A DNA stretch of 64,000 bases from Chamaea fasciata (lineage: Eukaryota > Chordata > Aves > Passeriformes > Sylviidae): NCBI GenBank assembly GCA_029207755.1, contig JARCOQ010000002.1, forward strand, positions 86,950,087 to 87,014,086, in the 5' to 3' direction. The first letter of the stretch is position 1, and each line of letters opens with the position of its first letter. Positions 38,979-51,313 of the stretch are shown here, piece after piece. Under the pieces are notes generated by a model. That model was not told where the DNA came from and made no database searches. It worked only from the letters and a program-made list of their open reading frames with translations. The position numbers and the translations under genes were made by a program.

Positions 38979-41900
38979 AACAATTCATTCAGGGGGAAGC
39001 TTAATTTGAGATTTTAGTGAGTGTTTATTTTCTGGCTCAACAGCAGTATATTTTGGAAGTGTGAAAAATGTATGCAAAGAAGGGTCAAGATCCAGATGTA
39101 AGAATGAATAGCAAGAACACATTCAAAGGGTACAGGAGGAGTGAGAACTGTAAATACATCTGTGAGCTGGTCTGTGAAAGGTAATGCTGTCTCTTTACTG
39201 AAACTGCATTGTACGTTCTTGTGGTATGTGTGTAACTGCCTCTGCAGAGAAATCTAAAAGGTTTTAAAATACAAAGCCCTCACTTTTTCTTTGTAAATTA
39301 GTTTTGTTAAGTTTCCAAAGTAAAAAGCCAGAAAACAATATTTTACTTTAATTCATTTGAATAATCTTCCTCATTTCTGTGATCTATCACTCACAGATAA
39401 GAAGCACCTTGTGAATTTTATTACTTCTAAAAAATAGATCTTATTCAATTAGCAACTGTCACTGAAAAAAATAGACAATAAACCTCCACATCTGATTAAA
39501 ATGGAAAGAAACTTTGTGTGAAATGCATGAAATTGAAAACTGTTATATTTCTTTGAAAATGAGCATTCTTACAGAAATTCCTTTCAAAGTTTTTTACTGA
39601 GAATGAATCAAAGACCCAAAGTTGTTTTAATTTTAGTCATCAGGAACAAAATTTGAATTGGGAACTGCCTCAGATATCTGTAGTTTTAATTTAGCTATTT
39701 GTTTTAGGAATAATAATGTTTCAAAGCTTTAAGGGAATTCATGTCTTTTTTGAATTTTGATTTATTCCTTTAGGATCCCCATTCATTTCTAGAACAAGGA
39801 GGGGAAAAAAAAAGAGAGAAGCACTCTTTACAGACATCCCAACTTTATTAAAACATATCAACCCAGAGAAAAAAAACTGAAAAATTTCCTATATCAGTTT
39901 TTAAATGAGAATTTTATCATTACAACATAAATTATCTAAATATATATAAATATTATATAAAATAATAAAATTAAAATACTTCTACATGTTTGATTACCAC
40001 AGGTCTGTACTATTATTTAATGCTGAGATACTTTCACATATATATGTATGGGTGGCACAGTAACAAAGTTTTGAATATTAATTACTATTTTGTAAAGCAA
40101 TTCTCGTAAGTCTTTGGTCTAAGCCAACCAAGTCCTTACTCAAGCAAAACAACTTAAATGCTGAGGGGAGTTTTACCTAGCTCAGTACTTCAATCTCCTT
40201 AGAGATCAATAAATAATTAAAAATTTTATCTTACAAGCCACTGTGTTTTAAAATTGACTTCTTTTGAATTAATCTTTTCTTTATGTGTTGGAGAAATGGT
40301 AGAGAATTTCTCCCCTGCCTTTGTGCCTGCACTTTCTTAGAAAAGTCTTTGCAGGCAGCATTCTGCAACGCTATATCCAGCCCTAGTTTGGTTCTGAAAC
40401 AGTCCCATTTTTGGATCGCTTTTCCTTTAACAACCTGATTACACTGCACGATTTACTTCCACAGTTCCAGAACTCCTCATTACTAATTCCAATAGCAAAA
40501 ACTTGGCAGAACCCCTGAGAAGCAAACCTTCAAATCTAGAATTAAATAACAGAATATATTAGACATTGGATATTTTCAGGGAAATTTTACTTGAGGGAAA
40601 ATAAATACAAACATCTTGTTCTGTGATCTGTGAGTAAACTGCTTCAACTCCTGTGCTGCTCCTAAAAAAGCTTCTGACAATTATGTCTTTTAAGCCAAAG
40701 TTTTAACAGTGTGTTTCTGAGGCAGGCATACATACTTCATACAGTATTAATAAAGGGTTTCCTGAATTAATGAAAATGTGCCGTATTCACATATAACGAA
40801 TAAGCACCTAATTAAAAGCACAGTAAAAGCAGGAGCATAGATACTGGTGGGGTTTTTTTTTAATTTTTTTTTTATTAATATCTATTGTATTACTTTAGCC
40901 TTTAATGTGAACCTCTTCAGCTGACTGATGCCCAAAGGGGAGCTAACAAATCGCTCAGCTGGTGGCTGACACTGGTCCTGAAGAAAGCTAGTAAGGAACA
41001 CTTTGCAGTCTTTCAGAGCCTCTACACCAGCTGTCACCCAGCTATAGGTGCTGAAAAGCTCCTGTCACTTCATCCAAAGGGATTTACTTGGTCAGAAGGA
41101 AAATTTAAATACAAAGCATGCAGCTAAGAAGCTAGTGAAAAGGATTATGAGTGCACAAGAGCACATGTGTATAAGACACTAATACATCTTTAGGAAATTT
41201 CAGATCCCCAAAGCCAGGATTACTGCCAGAGGCAGGGTGGTATACGTATGCTGGGACCTTTACCATTAGAGTTATTATCTCCCAACTATTCAACTTTATA
41301 GGTCTTTCATCATGTGTGTGTGTGCGTGTGTGTGTGTGTATGGGGGCGGGGGGGGGGGGGTCTTGGTGGTTGTGAGGAAGAGGAGGAGGTTGTTTTAAAA
41401 AATACTTCCCTTATCTTCAATAGGGAAGCAAGAAAAGACATTACTGACAGAATATTCTGTAGAATTCACCTGCATTTAAAACACTTTATGGCTTTTTATT
41501 TATCATCTGCTGTTAAACGGGTGTGTGTGTGCACCGTTGCACAAATGGACCCAAATGTCCAGCTTAATTGTTTAATCATGACTAAAGTAAACAAAGCACA
41601 TCGTCTTGTGCTCACCATCAGAGCCGCTGAGTGGAGGAGTTGAACACGCAGGAGAGGCGCATGGCAGGAGCGACCTGCCCAGATAGGGCAAGGTTGACCT
41701 GTGCGATCTGGCCATCTCTGCAAACTGACACTTAAGAAAATGGCACACTAGACCTGCCAGCTGAGCTTGCAGGGGAATGGCCGTGGGAAGAATGCAGTCC
41801 TGCAGAGAGCTGGAAACGCTGTGCTGTGAAGAGTTGAGGGAGGGCAGTTGAATCTCAACTCTAGCCTTCTCTTCTTGTTCCTTTTATTTTATTTTTTAAA

Positions 41901-42000
41901 AATTTTTCTCTCATAAATGTAATTTAAAAATCACCGAGGGGAAAAAGAAAGGAATAGAAAACATGAAACAGAAGAGTAATGTCTATAAAAACTTACATTT
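38979..42000. other. AT-rich non-coding DNA, no gene seen
   Basis: Open frames are short, apart from a 109-codon plus frame that begins inside the TG/G tract at 41.3 kb and is artefactual. A T-rich tract lies near 40852-40874. No mobile element was recognised. Confidence 0.5.
41313..41360. repeat. (TG)n microsatellite followed by a G13 run
   Basis: About 27 bases of TG repeat with one C interruption run into five Gs, a C and then 13 consecutive Gs. The alternating purine-pyrimidine part can adopt Z-DNA and the G part can form a quadruplex. Confidence 0.92.
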
Positions 42001-42164
42001 TTTTAGCCAGCTTAACAGTGCAGTCACACTCGACTCGGAGCAGCACCCATGCTGGCTGGCCTGTGGCGAGGTACTGCTAATCTATGTTAATAAAGCCCCT
42101 GGCCTGGCCTGCTGGATGCAGGAAAGTTGATGATAATGCCAAGTTGTTTAGAGGAGGAACGGAA

Positions 42165-42480
42165 GGCGAGACCACAGCACGAGATGCCGGCTAGCACCGG
42201 CGAGCCCCGGAGAGGGTCACGCTGGCGGTGGCGGCTGTGGGCTGGGGCCCGCAGCCCCGGGACGGTTCCCGCAGCCCCGGGCCGGTCCCCGCAGCCCCGG
42301 GCCGGTCCCCGCAGTCCCGGCCGGTCCCCGCAGCCCCGGGCCGGTCCCCGCAGCCCTGGCCGGGCTCCGCGCAGGCGGCAGCGTGACCGAAACGGGGGGA
42401 GAGCAAGGCAGGAGGGCGAGGGGCTGAGGGGAGGAGGGGATGCAGGCAGGCAGGAGGGGTGGGGTGTGGGGTTCACCTGC
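42165..42480. promoter_or_regulatory. CpG island, candidate promoter
   Basis: About 35 CpG dinucleotides occur within roughly 260 bases, whereas the surrounding kilobases are nearly CpG-free. GC content is very high. In vertebrates such islands usually mark unmethylated promoters or developmental regulatory elements. It contains the 20-bp minisatellite listed separately. I see no convincing first exon on either strand. Open frames crossing it, up to 173 codons on the minus strand, are Gly/Arg/Pro-rich by-products of the repeat. A subtelomere-like or repeat-driven GC island is the alternative. Confidence 0.5.
42251..42368. repeat. 20-bp GC-rich minisatellite, about 6 units
   Basis: Units of GCAGCCCCGGGCCGGTCCCC begin at 42251, 42271, 42291, 42311 (19 bp, one base lost), 42330 and 42350 (diverged). 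The first unit differs at two positions. The units are near-identical, which suggests recent expansion or homogenisation. Each carries several CpGs, so the array provides much of the island's CpG count. Confidence 0.93.
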
Positions 42481-42679
42481 AATTCCTGCGGGCAATGGGG
42501 AGGAGTGGGAAGGTGGCAATGAAACGTGGAAGGTTCAATGGAGAAACTGTATTTTTGGGGAAATTCTCCGCGTAGAGCCTTTAGAAACATTAGCATTATC
42601 TGCCTCACAAAGCAGGAGGTTTAACAAAAAGTGCTACACAGCGAGAACCAGCTGCCTTTAGAGGTCACTAGAACATCAC

Positions 42680-44500
42680 TGCAGTATTTACAAAATTTCC
42701 ATGAAGGATTAGAAGTTAGTCTAAAGCCCTATATACACTATATACAGTTCCAGTGGATGCTGTATACTATTATCTAAATTTCTTCACATAGACTATCATG
42801 TATCTGCCCCAGCAAAGCTGATTAGTGAAGCAGCTTGACTCTGACATATCCTTTATGCCAGCCACAAGCTGCCTTGCACAGCCACCTTATTCACTGTGGA
42901 GACAGGCCTGAAGCAAGATTGTAACACAACAAATGCAAATGAGATGAGCCTTACACCACTTAAAATGAGATGGCTATAATATGTAACAGCTTAATGTGCC
43001 CACAGAAGTGATTGATGCCCCCTCCATATCTCTAAAGAGCTTCAGTTTTGATGCACCCCGTTTTTAACTAATATTTCTTATTATTCCTCTTCCTGGCAAT
43101 GTCTTTCTCTTTTTCCTTAGTGTAGCGAAAGGAGGAAGGAAGCCAAATGCCATACAACTTATCAAAGCTGGTTGCCTCTCTCAAGACCCTGACTTATGAA
43201 AACAAAAATTTGAAGGATCCCTTAATCAGCTCTTAGCAATTTGTTTAGATTATTCCAGCAGAAGTTTGGTCCTTTGTAAGTCAGTTATCCCTGATATTAA
43301 GCTGGGAAGAAGCAAGGAAAGATATTAACTGCAAAGAAGCGATGTTTGTAACCTGACAAACCGTTTGTCATGGGGCAACACAGTCTGAGGGTCTGTGATC
43401 TATTGCCGTTAATCCAAACAGACCACAGCCCCACAGTCACTCTGTCTCATTAGCAGATAGCCATGAATTTTAGGAAAATTTCATACAAATCTAGCAACCT
43501 TTACTAACCTAGCTGGCTATGCATTTCTAAACAGAATTTGTTCCCTGTCTTTAAAATAAGCAGAAAACAGATTCCTCCATTTCCCCTAAAATCAATCTTT
43601 CACTTTATCTGTCAGTTTCTTTCTCCCAATTAATGTTCCAAATTCATTTATTTTTCTCATAATTTTTTTTTTGCGTACCTTGGCACGAGTTTTTCATTCA
43701 ATACTTGTGCGTAATGTGACAGACTTAACGTTGTGCTGCTTAGCAGTAATAATAATAATAATAAAGTGACTTCGTTAATGAATTGAGATGAATCAAAAAT
43801 GCCTTATTAATTATTGCTTGCCTAGTAGGCTAAGCTTTGGCTCTTCACCTCACTGGCCCAGAGAACATTTCTTGCCTTTGGCCATGTCGGAGGGGCTCAT
43901 TAAAACATCTCTTGGGAGCAGATAGAAATTGTTAGTGAAAAGCAATGGTCAGTGCCTCAGCTAGAACCCAGAAGGGAAGGGAATCCCTCATCACTGAGAG
44001 CTAACAAGGCTGTATGTATTACACCTGTAATCAAACTGCTCCGAAAATGCCAGGAGACCGCTGAGCTCTCTTTGTGATTGGTGAAGTTATCTGAAAATGC
44101 TGAATCCAATCCATAATTGATGTGCACACATACAATTACAAGCCTCCAGATATCAGTTAAAATGTTGCAGTTGCAAGCCTTAAGGAGTGGTAAACCTTAA
44201 CATGCCTGGCATAAAATAAGGTGTTTGACATAATAGAAGTGAACCTGTTTTGCTTCCACGCACTGCCAGTTAAATTTTAATTGAATTTGCTACATTTGTT
44301 AACAGATGTAATTATAGAAAACCTTACTGAAAAACGATATATGGATGGGCTTGGGTATCTTGTAGATATTTTGTGAATCAGGGCTGGGGCATCTTTTCAC
44401 TTTCACATTTTGTGAATTAATTTATGTGTTTAAATAAAGATCTACATCACTGATTTGCCTAAGGTAAGTAAAATTTGCTATGACATGAAATGTGACCTTG
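42680..44500. promoter_or_regulatory. Repeat-poor block, candidate conserved regulatory DNA
   Basis: This 1.8 kb directly beyond the CpG island has almost no simple repeats or mobile element signatures. It is rich in phrases typical of enhancer-like non-coding elements, including AT-rich homeodomain words (TTATTAATTATTGC, TAATTACAAG-like), octamer-like ATGCAAATGAGAT-type words and paired TTTGTGATTGG. The densest part is 43780-44330. There is no open frame of note. Conservation is inferred from texture, not measured. A short AAT microsatellite interrupts it at 43747-43764. Confidence 0.3.
43747..43764. repeat. (TAA)n microsatellite
   Basis: Six TAA units in a row, within otherwise repeat-poor sequence. 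Confidence 0.9.
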
Positions 44501-45137
44501 GGATATTGAAGTTTGAGAATTTTACATGTCCTAAGGTGAAAATTGGTGCCTCTTGAAAACTTGCATTTGTTTCTGTCCTGCCTATGATCTCCTAGAGTAG
44601 TCAGAATTGCAAATTGTTTTCAAGGCTTGGCTTCCAAGTAAGTCACCCTCTAGTAGATGAGATGCTGAAATGTGAGATAAAAGATGGCTTAAAATGAGTT
44701 CAACTGATAAATTTACAAGTTAATGGCATAATATTCTCCAAAATATTATAGATACTTACTACAGCTCTTCCAGTCACCCTCCGAATTAGTTTTCTTTTAT
44801 TTTTTTATATTTTTTTTTACTTCTTGGTTAATGTATGAGAAAAAAAAACATCTTCTGATGTTATGTATAAGCAGATAAGCTTTTAGAGAAACTGACAATT
44901 GTAATCACTCTGAGGAGAGGATGGCAGGACAGTGGGGAAGCTGTACAATGGTAAAACAGGAAAAGCAAGTGGAGAAGAGATGATGTAGAAAAACTCAACT
45001 ACCTACCATAAATATTTTTGGAGTGTACCCATTTGTTTAAAATGGGACAATTACCATGAGTTTAGGATGGGACAATAATTATTGCTGCTCAAGAAGGCTT
45101 CCCTATTTTGCAAGGTACTTTGATGTAAAAAATGATT

Positions 45138-45180
45138 GATAGATAGATAGATAGATAGATAGACAGACAGACTGACTGAC
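45138..45180. repeat. (GATA)n(GACA)n(GACT)n microsatellite
   Basis: About six GATA units pass into GACA and then GACT units. GATA/GACA compound arrays are common vertebrate simple repeats. Confidence 0.93.
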
Positions 45181-45656
45181 CCCTGGATCCATTGAAAATG
45201 GACTACAACATGAAGAACATGGTCTACTGCACTCTGTCTGGTGCTACTGTTTGTGCTACAACTGACTCTAGGGTGTTCTTCTAAAGAGTTACAAAAATAA
45301 ACTAAAATATATTGGCCATTAATGAACAGGAATCACAGACTACCTCTTTCCAGTGCATCTGCCAGTGTTTGGAAAACTCTCTCTTAGCTATGATGGGGAG
45401 GCTTTCCACTGTCCAGCCTTAGCTGCTTCAAGACATGCTGCCCTAAGTCAGGCAGACAGGCTGCCTCTATAAATGCTGGGAAGAGACAGCCATGCTAATT
45501 GTCCCAGCTGTCTTAGAGCGGCAGATTTGTGCTTCAGAGGCAGAGGGAGTCCAGTTGAGACTGGAGAAGGCAAAGGCCTAGGAGAGATTAATCCTGCCTA
45601 AAATGACTTGTCTTTTTTTGTTGTTTTGGGGCTTTTGTTGTTTGGTTGGGTTTTTT

Positions 45657-45681
45657 GTTTGTTTGTTTGTTTGTTTGTTTT
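45657..45681. repeat. (GTTT)n microsatellite
   Basis: Six GTTT units follow a GT-rich tract that begins near 45610. Confidence 0.9.
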
Positions 45682-46323
45682 AAGATTCCATTTGTAATGT
45701 TTCTAAAGCCCTCATCATTAAAATGATTTTTTTGTCTGGATTTTTGTTTCAGCAAAACTTCATTTCGCATTATCTTTTAATTGTACCTTTTTAGGTACTG
45801 CAGTGAACTGGAAGGTGAGAGAAGAAAAATTGCCGATCAAATACCATCTCAAAGTATTGGACTGAGAGGTGTAGACAGAGTTCAAATACCTACTGACATT
45901 TATTTGAAGACACATTTAGTTTTCTGTTTTATTTTTATATGCAAGATTGAAAAGGGGAAAACATACAAAACTACAGACCCGGAATTTTTTAAATAAAAGA
46001 ATAAAACCTATTTTTTCTTATTTTTCCTAAACTGTAAGGAAGGCAGATGAGACCTGAATGATTTTCAAACTGATGCCACTCTGAAATTTCATCCCACCAC
46101 CCAAAGTAGCAACATAAGGACCTGCTTGTTGAAAGGGTTGCATGTTTGACTAGAAACACAATTTCAGTGGTAGAAGTCCTTTCTACTGGCTTCTGTAGAA
46201 ACAGCAAAAAGACTGTCACCATCCTCTAAAAGCAGATGGTTTAAAGAACTTCACCAAGTTGGTGACTAGACATGTGTAGCCTAATTTGCAGCCCTGTTCT
46301 AATTACTAAGACAATATAGATAC

Positions 46324-46390
46324 CAGGCCAAATTCATCCTCCAGAAAGCCCTGGCTATATTCAGATCATATGAGATGTGAATTTGACCTG
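46324..46390. mobile_element. Small palindromic element, DNA-transposon remnant
   Basis: CAGGCCAAATTCAT at the left end and ATGTGAATTTGACCTG at the right end are inverted copies with one or two differences, giving a 67-bp element with terminal inverted repeats of about 14 bp. Ends of the AGGCCAAATTC type are frequent in old non-autonomous DNA transposon remnants of amniotes. No transposase or target-site duplication is visible. Confidence 0.5.
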
Positions 46391-47529
46391 TGGACTGTGG
46401 TGATGTAAATGTCAAATACTGAGGAAATGCAGAAAAGCAGATTTTCCCCACCTTTGCTCTGTCTTCATTTCAGGGCTGACAGTGGCTCATCCTTGTAAAT
46501 GAGAACACCTCAACACTGCTCTAAGTTCCACTGGCTTGTAGCACCCTCCAAGGTGGTTTTGTGCCACTGAGAGTGTTACCAGCATGGGTTCTGGCTGTGG
46601 GCCCTTCAGTGGGGTGGAGTGAGAACAAAGAGATCCTTTGTTCTGCTGCCCTTGAGGATCCTCTGGCTTCAAGGTAATCCTCCAGCCACCATCAGGGCAG
46701 TTTTCTAGGATCTTTGCCCTGCTGGACTCAGATACAAGTTCTGCTTGTAAAGTCTCACCCTTGCCATTACATGTTAAAAAGATGAAGGGATGTTAATTTG
46801 TGACAGAGTTTGTACTTCCAGCTCATGAAAAGATTTCTGCCATGCCTGCTTCTGGCCTTGGCATTTGCAAGGTACTTCTGTGCATTCTCCATTGGTCAAA
46901 TTTTGCCTGAAGATGACCTTAACTTTTGAAATATCGCCAAATATGTATGTATGTAATGCTTGGAATAATTTAGAAAAACTTGTGTCTATACTAAGTCTTT
47001 TAATCAAATGAGGGATCAGCAGTATCAGTAATGCCTGACTACTAGTATGTCAGTGCACAAATAATAAAGTAGCAATTAGAGACATGGTAGGAAAAAAACT
47101 GACAGATGTCAATTATTACCTTGAACTCAGTGATTGTGGATGCCTCTACATGTAATGCATATGCATGTGCACGTAACAGGATACATGCAGCTCTTGTATG
47201 TCCAGGTGTAACAACCCTTATATACATAATGACGTATACATGGTACAGTTTCCGATCAAAACAAATAGAGCCCCAAAGTGACCATTTAAACTGCAAGCAA
47301 ATGATGCTTCCAGCCTGTGGTCCCTGCTCTGAATACAAGCAGGTGAGGAATGGTGCTAAATGCTTTTGATGTTGCCAGCTCCCATTTGCCACCCAACTTT
47401 TTTCTCCTCCAAAACCTCTTAACAAACTTCAAAGGCCTCCTTGCTTCTTGCCTTAATCCCGTGCACTGAGACCTCTAGTTCAAAGAACTTTCCTTAAACC
47501 CTCTTCTTAAACTGCAACCAAAACTTTTT

Positions 47530-47720
47530 CTTTCCTTTCCACAAAGTAGCAATTACAGCTCTGTTGCGTGGCAATTGGGCTTGGGCCGATCAGCTCCTGC
47601 TATTAATTAATCTCACAAAGGGGGCTCATTTCCTGGCATTCAAATTGACAAGAGAGCAGAGAACAGAAAGCCCTTTCAAAGCAGTTCCAGTTAACTGAGG
47701 GAAGAGGTATCAGAAGAAAG
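47530..47720. promoter_or_regulatory. Candidate conserved non-coding element
   Basis: A repeat-free stretch contains GTTGCGTGGCAATTGGGC, a TATTAATTAATCTC homeodomain-like palindrome, CACAAAGGGG (TCF/HNF4-like) and CCCTTTCAAAG-type words packed within 190 bases. This density is typical of vertebrate enhancers, but constraint is inferred and not shown. Confidence 0.25.
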
Positions 47721-50395
47721 AGCCCCACAGTATTTGAGGTAGAGGGCACATTTGATACTACCTATGCTTGCTACTGATTGAGTGATTTTGTTAAGGAGAG
47801 CTCTTTACTAATCTTTTACCTGCAAAAAGCTCAAGAGCAAGTAAATGCAGCACAATTATTGCTAAATTGTGGCAAAGAGGCTTCGCAGGCCAGGCTTTTG
47901 GTTTCACTCTCCCAGTGCATCTTCTGCAGCATTACACTTACTTAAAACAGAAAGTGTTCACTTTACCAACACAGAAAAGCTCTTGGAAGAAGGGGGAGGG
48001 GGGCAGAGGAGGTGGGGGGGAGATGAAGAGGCAAGAAAGAAGAATAGCAGACAAGAGATTAAAGCTTTTTATTCAGTATCTCTTTCGTATTCAAATTGTG
48101 CTAAGGGCTCTGTGAAAGTTAGAAGCAAGCTTGTTCAGGAGGGCTTCTAAAGTGTGTACATGGATTTCATGGGAATAGAAAAGAAGCCACGGACTGACTA
48201 ATGAAAGAAAGATAAGATGTCCTATATAAAACAACTCAAGAGTGGTTCAATTACTTCAGCAAACCATCAAGTAAGCTTTGAAGATTTGAGGAAACACTGT
48301 TAAAATGTAACAAAAAACTCATGTTGCAGGTTTTGTACCATTATATGTTTGTATACTGTGTGAATTACTTAAACTATATTCCCTCTGTGAACGTTGTTTA
48401 CCTCTTTGGAGTTTTTATTATTATTTTTCTGGAAGAGCTATGTTTGTCTGGAAGAGTTATGGAAAATGAAGCATTCATGTTTGATCTTTATATCTCTGTG
48501 AAAGGGAGTGTACCGTAAAAATATGGCATCATTGTTTACAAAAATAAACCTGGGAATTAAAGGTCTGTGGCTGACAGTTTCACATATTTCTCTTTGCAGT
48601 TAAAATAGCCATCCTGACATAGGCTAAATTGTACAAGAAATAACCAACTCCTTTCACCCTGGGAAAGGTCTGAACTGAGGAATATACCCGCTATAAAAAT
48701 AAAGCCTGCAGTTTAGAGAATGCCTATTTTTAATTGCAGCTCTCTCTCTCTCTTTCTCTGTCTCCTTCCCCTCCCCAGTTCTCTGTGTCTAAGACTTGAC
48801 AAGTAACATCAAACATGGCCCAAGAACAAAGCTAACCAACCATGGCCTGCAGCATCCTTCAACCAGAAGTCATCTTTAGTCAAGCTTTGCTATCTGACTT
48901 GTAGTGTTTCTGTTTGTAATCTTCAAGCAGAAGTCCTAAAACTCTTGTGGTATAAAGGTTTCTTGTTTTCTGTCTGGTAAGATACAATAAGAGTGATGGA
49001 ATGCTTTAACTCTTGTAGTAATTGTCAGCCACCACTGCCCTGGTGCTCTGGCTTCAGAAACCTAGAGCTGAGACCACTACTTTATGCCTTCTGAGTTTAC
49101 ATCGTGTTTATTGTTTTGTTTTGAATAATGTATCTGTAAAACTCCAAATTTAAAGTGCAGCTCAATCCCCTTCTGTGCCAAGTGTCCTGAAACCCTACTG
49201 AATTTCCTTCATAGGTTAATGGTTTTTTTTTTTTTAGTTGGGTCAAATAGATGGCAATGCCATATCACATCAAGAGAAAGACAGTGGTGTTTCTTGAACC
49301 AAAGTAAACAAAAACAGTTTACAGGTCATTTTCTCACAAGAGAAAAAAGGAATGTTGCCAGCAAAACTCATCAAATTGTGGAGATAATGAAAACAAGGGA
49401 AAAATGAAAACTGGAAAACAAAGAAAACATGCATTTTGCAGCCCGTGATCAAGGAAAGTCTTATGAACTAATTCAAAACCAGTATTTTGTTTTCAGTGGG
49501 CTGTCAAAGATCTCATGGTTCTCTAAAACTCAGGGAATTAACTGGGGACCTCAGATGGTCGTTAAAATACAGCACTACTCACTTTACTCAGTATTTGGCA
49601 GTTCTGTTGCCTTCACAAACACTCAGAGAAAGGTTATATAAATTTTGTTTTGCCCTTTAGCAATTTAAACTCTTAATGCTGCATGACCAAACTACCTGCA
49701 GTAAGCAATTTCATTGCTCCACCGAGTCTCTGAATGTTTGCTGGCGCTGGGGTGCAGTAGTGCTGATGTCCCACTGGTTGGATCTTGAGCATCTCCTTGA
49801 AAGACTAGCTGCTGAAAGGGACTGTGAAGAGAACTAAGAGATCTGAGATATTTGGTAATCCAATAAACAAAGGTGGAAAACACTTTGATGCCCAAAGGCA
49901 AGCAATAGTCATACTTGGAACATCATTTAAAACCAGCTTTATTTAAAATAAAAATAAACGCAGAAATCAAAATCATAGTCAAGCATTTTCCACAATTTTT
50001 GAATTAACCATGATTTTAAGAAGAAAAAGTTTTTATTTTTTTAAAAAAAAAATCACAAAAAATCTTAAAACCTAGAAGAAAGAAGCATCTCTGTTCAGAC
50101 ATGCCAGAAAAAAAAAAAATCGTATTTTGAATGAACTAAAATGATCATAAGTTAGGACTTATGAATTTAACACCTTCTACTTTTCTCCATCCCTGTAGGA
50201 AGTCCTGTCAGCCACAGGGAGAGGACAGTGAAGAAATTAAGAGAGAAGACAATTTTTGTGTTGTAATAAGCTTTCTTTTTCCTTAATTTTTATGATGTTC
50301 ATTGCAATATGCTGGTAAATACAGATGCAATTAGGACTGTTCTGCTACTTTCTTTGTTCAATTGCCCATATTCCCAATATTCCAAATTAAACTTT
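47721..50395. other. AT-rich non-coding DNA, no gene seen
   Basis: Includes a G/purine-rich patch near 47990-48030 and a CT-rich tract ending CCCCTCCCCAG near 48743-48777, which resembles a splice acceptor but leads into sequence without an open frame. Poly-A tracts lie near 50041-50052 and 50108-50119. No mobile element was recognised. Confidence 0.5.
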
Positions 50396-50637
<242 letters not shown>

Positions 50638-50640
<3 letters not shown>

Positions 50641-50703
50641 CATAACATATATATTAAAATGTTTGCCTCTTCTTTCATAATATATATTAAAATGTTTGCC
50701 TCT
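50638..50703. repeat. Tandem duplication beside the CTTT tract
   Basis: Two copies of a roughly 31-33-bp unit, beginning TTTCATAA and ending AAAATGTTTGCCTCT, lie head to tail at 50638-50670 and 50673-50703. They differ mainly by a two-base ACAT/AT change in the AT run. The duplication directly abuts the microsatellite. Confidence 0.88.
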
Positions 50704-51268
50704 ATGTTTTATTTGTCAGTAACTTAGGTCCTAGCGGAATTGCATAATTTCATCCTTAATAGAATATCTGTTCTTTCATTCAAATAGTGACAATATCTAT
50801 CAAATGTATCAACTTTGTATATTTCATATACATGCATTTGATATTCATTGACAGACATGAATCTTTTCATGGTGTGTTTGGAATTCTGCTCCATATATTA
50901 CCTTTTTCAGTGGAGCAACATCTTGAAGGCACTTTCAATGTTGCAGGAAATAAGAAAACTACAGCAAACTTTAAGTAAACTAAGACTTCACTTACAGTTC
51001 CATGCCTCTTGTTTTGAGTATCTTAGTAATAGCTGTCAGTACCACTATCACCTCCACTGAAGAAATGAGAGATAACCTTTAGTTACACTTTCAAGAGAAT
51101 TGTGTTCCCCTGGCTTCTCTTGTCCTTGTGAACTCTTCTCGTCCTACTCCTTCTCTCTCTATTTTTTTCCTTTACCTAACTAATTTAGATTGCATGTTTG
51201 TTGAAGCATCACTCCTGTCATTTTATGGGTACTGCTTAGCTAGATAAGGAGATAAGCAGATATAGATG

Positions 51269-51313
<45 letters not shown>

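Larger units (their letters stand above)
44501..47529. other. AT-rich non-coding DNA, no gene seen
   Basis: Contains the GATA/GACA tract at 45138-45180, a GT-rich tract ending in (GTTT)n near 45657-45681 and a small palindromic repeat at 46324-46390. A 127-codon minus frame (47042-47425) has no recognisable domain and is not called as a gene. Confidence 0.5.

Noticed and set aside
42087..42608. 173-codon minus-strand open frame, the longest in the window
   Set aside because: It is Gly/Arg/Pro-rich and driven by the 20-bp GC minisatellite and CpG island. The opposite strand is open too, and no domain is recognisable.
44461..44470. Consensus-like splice donor AAG/GTAAGT
   Set aside because: No paired acceptor or open frame upstream. 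Such sites occur often by chance in 64 kb.
47042..47425. 127-codon minus-strand frame
   Set aside because: Composition is unremarkable, there is no recognisable domain, and an 87-codon frame lies on the opposite strand.
48743..48800. Strong splice-acceptor-like CT tract ending CCCCAG
   Set aside because: The sequence after it lacks a sustained open frame and no matching donor was convincing; CT-rich microsatellite sequence explains it.
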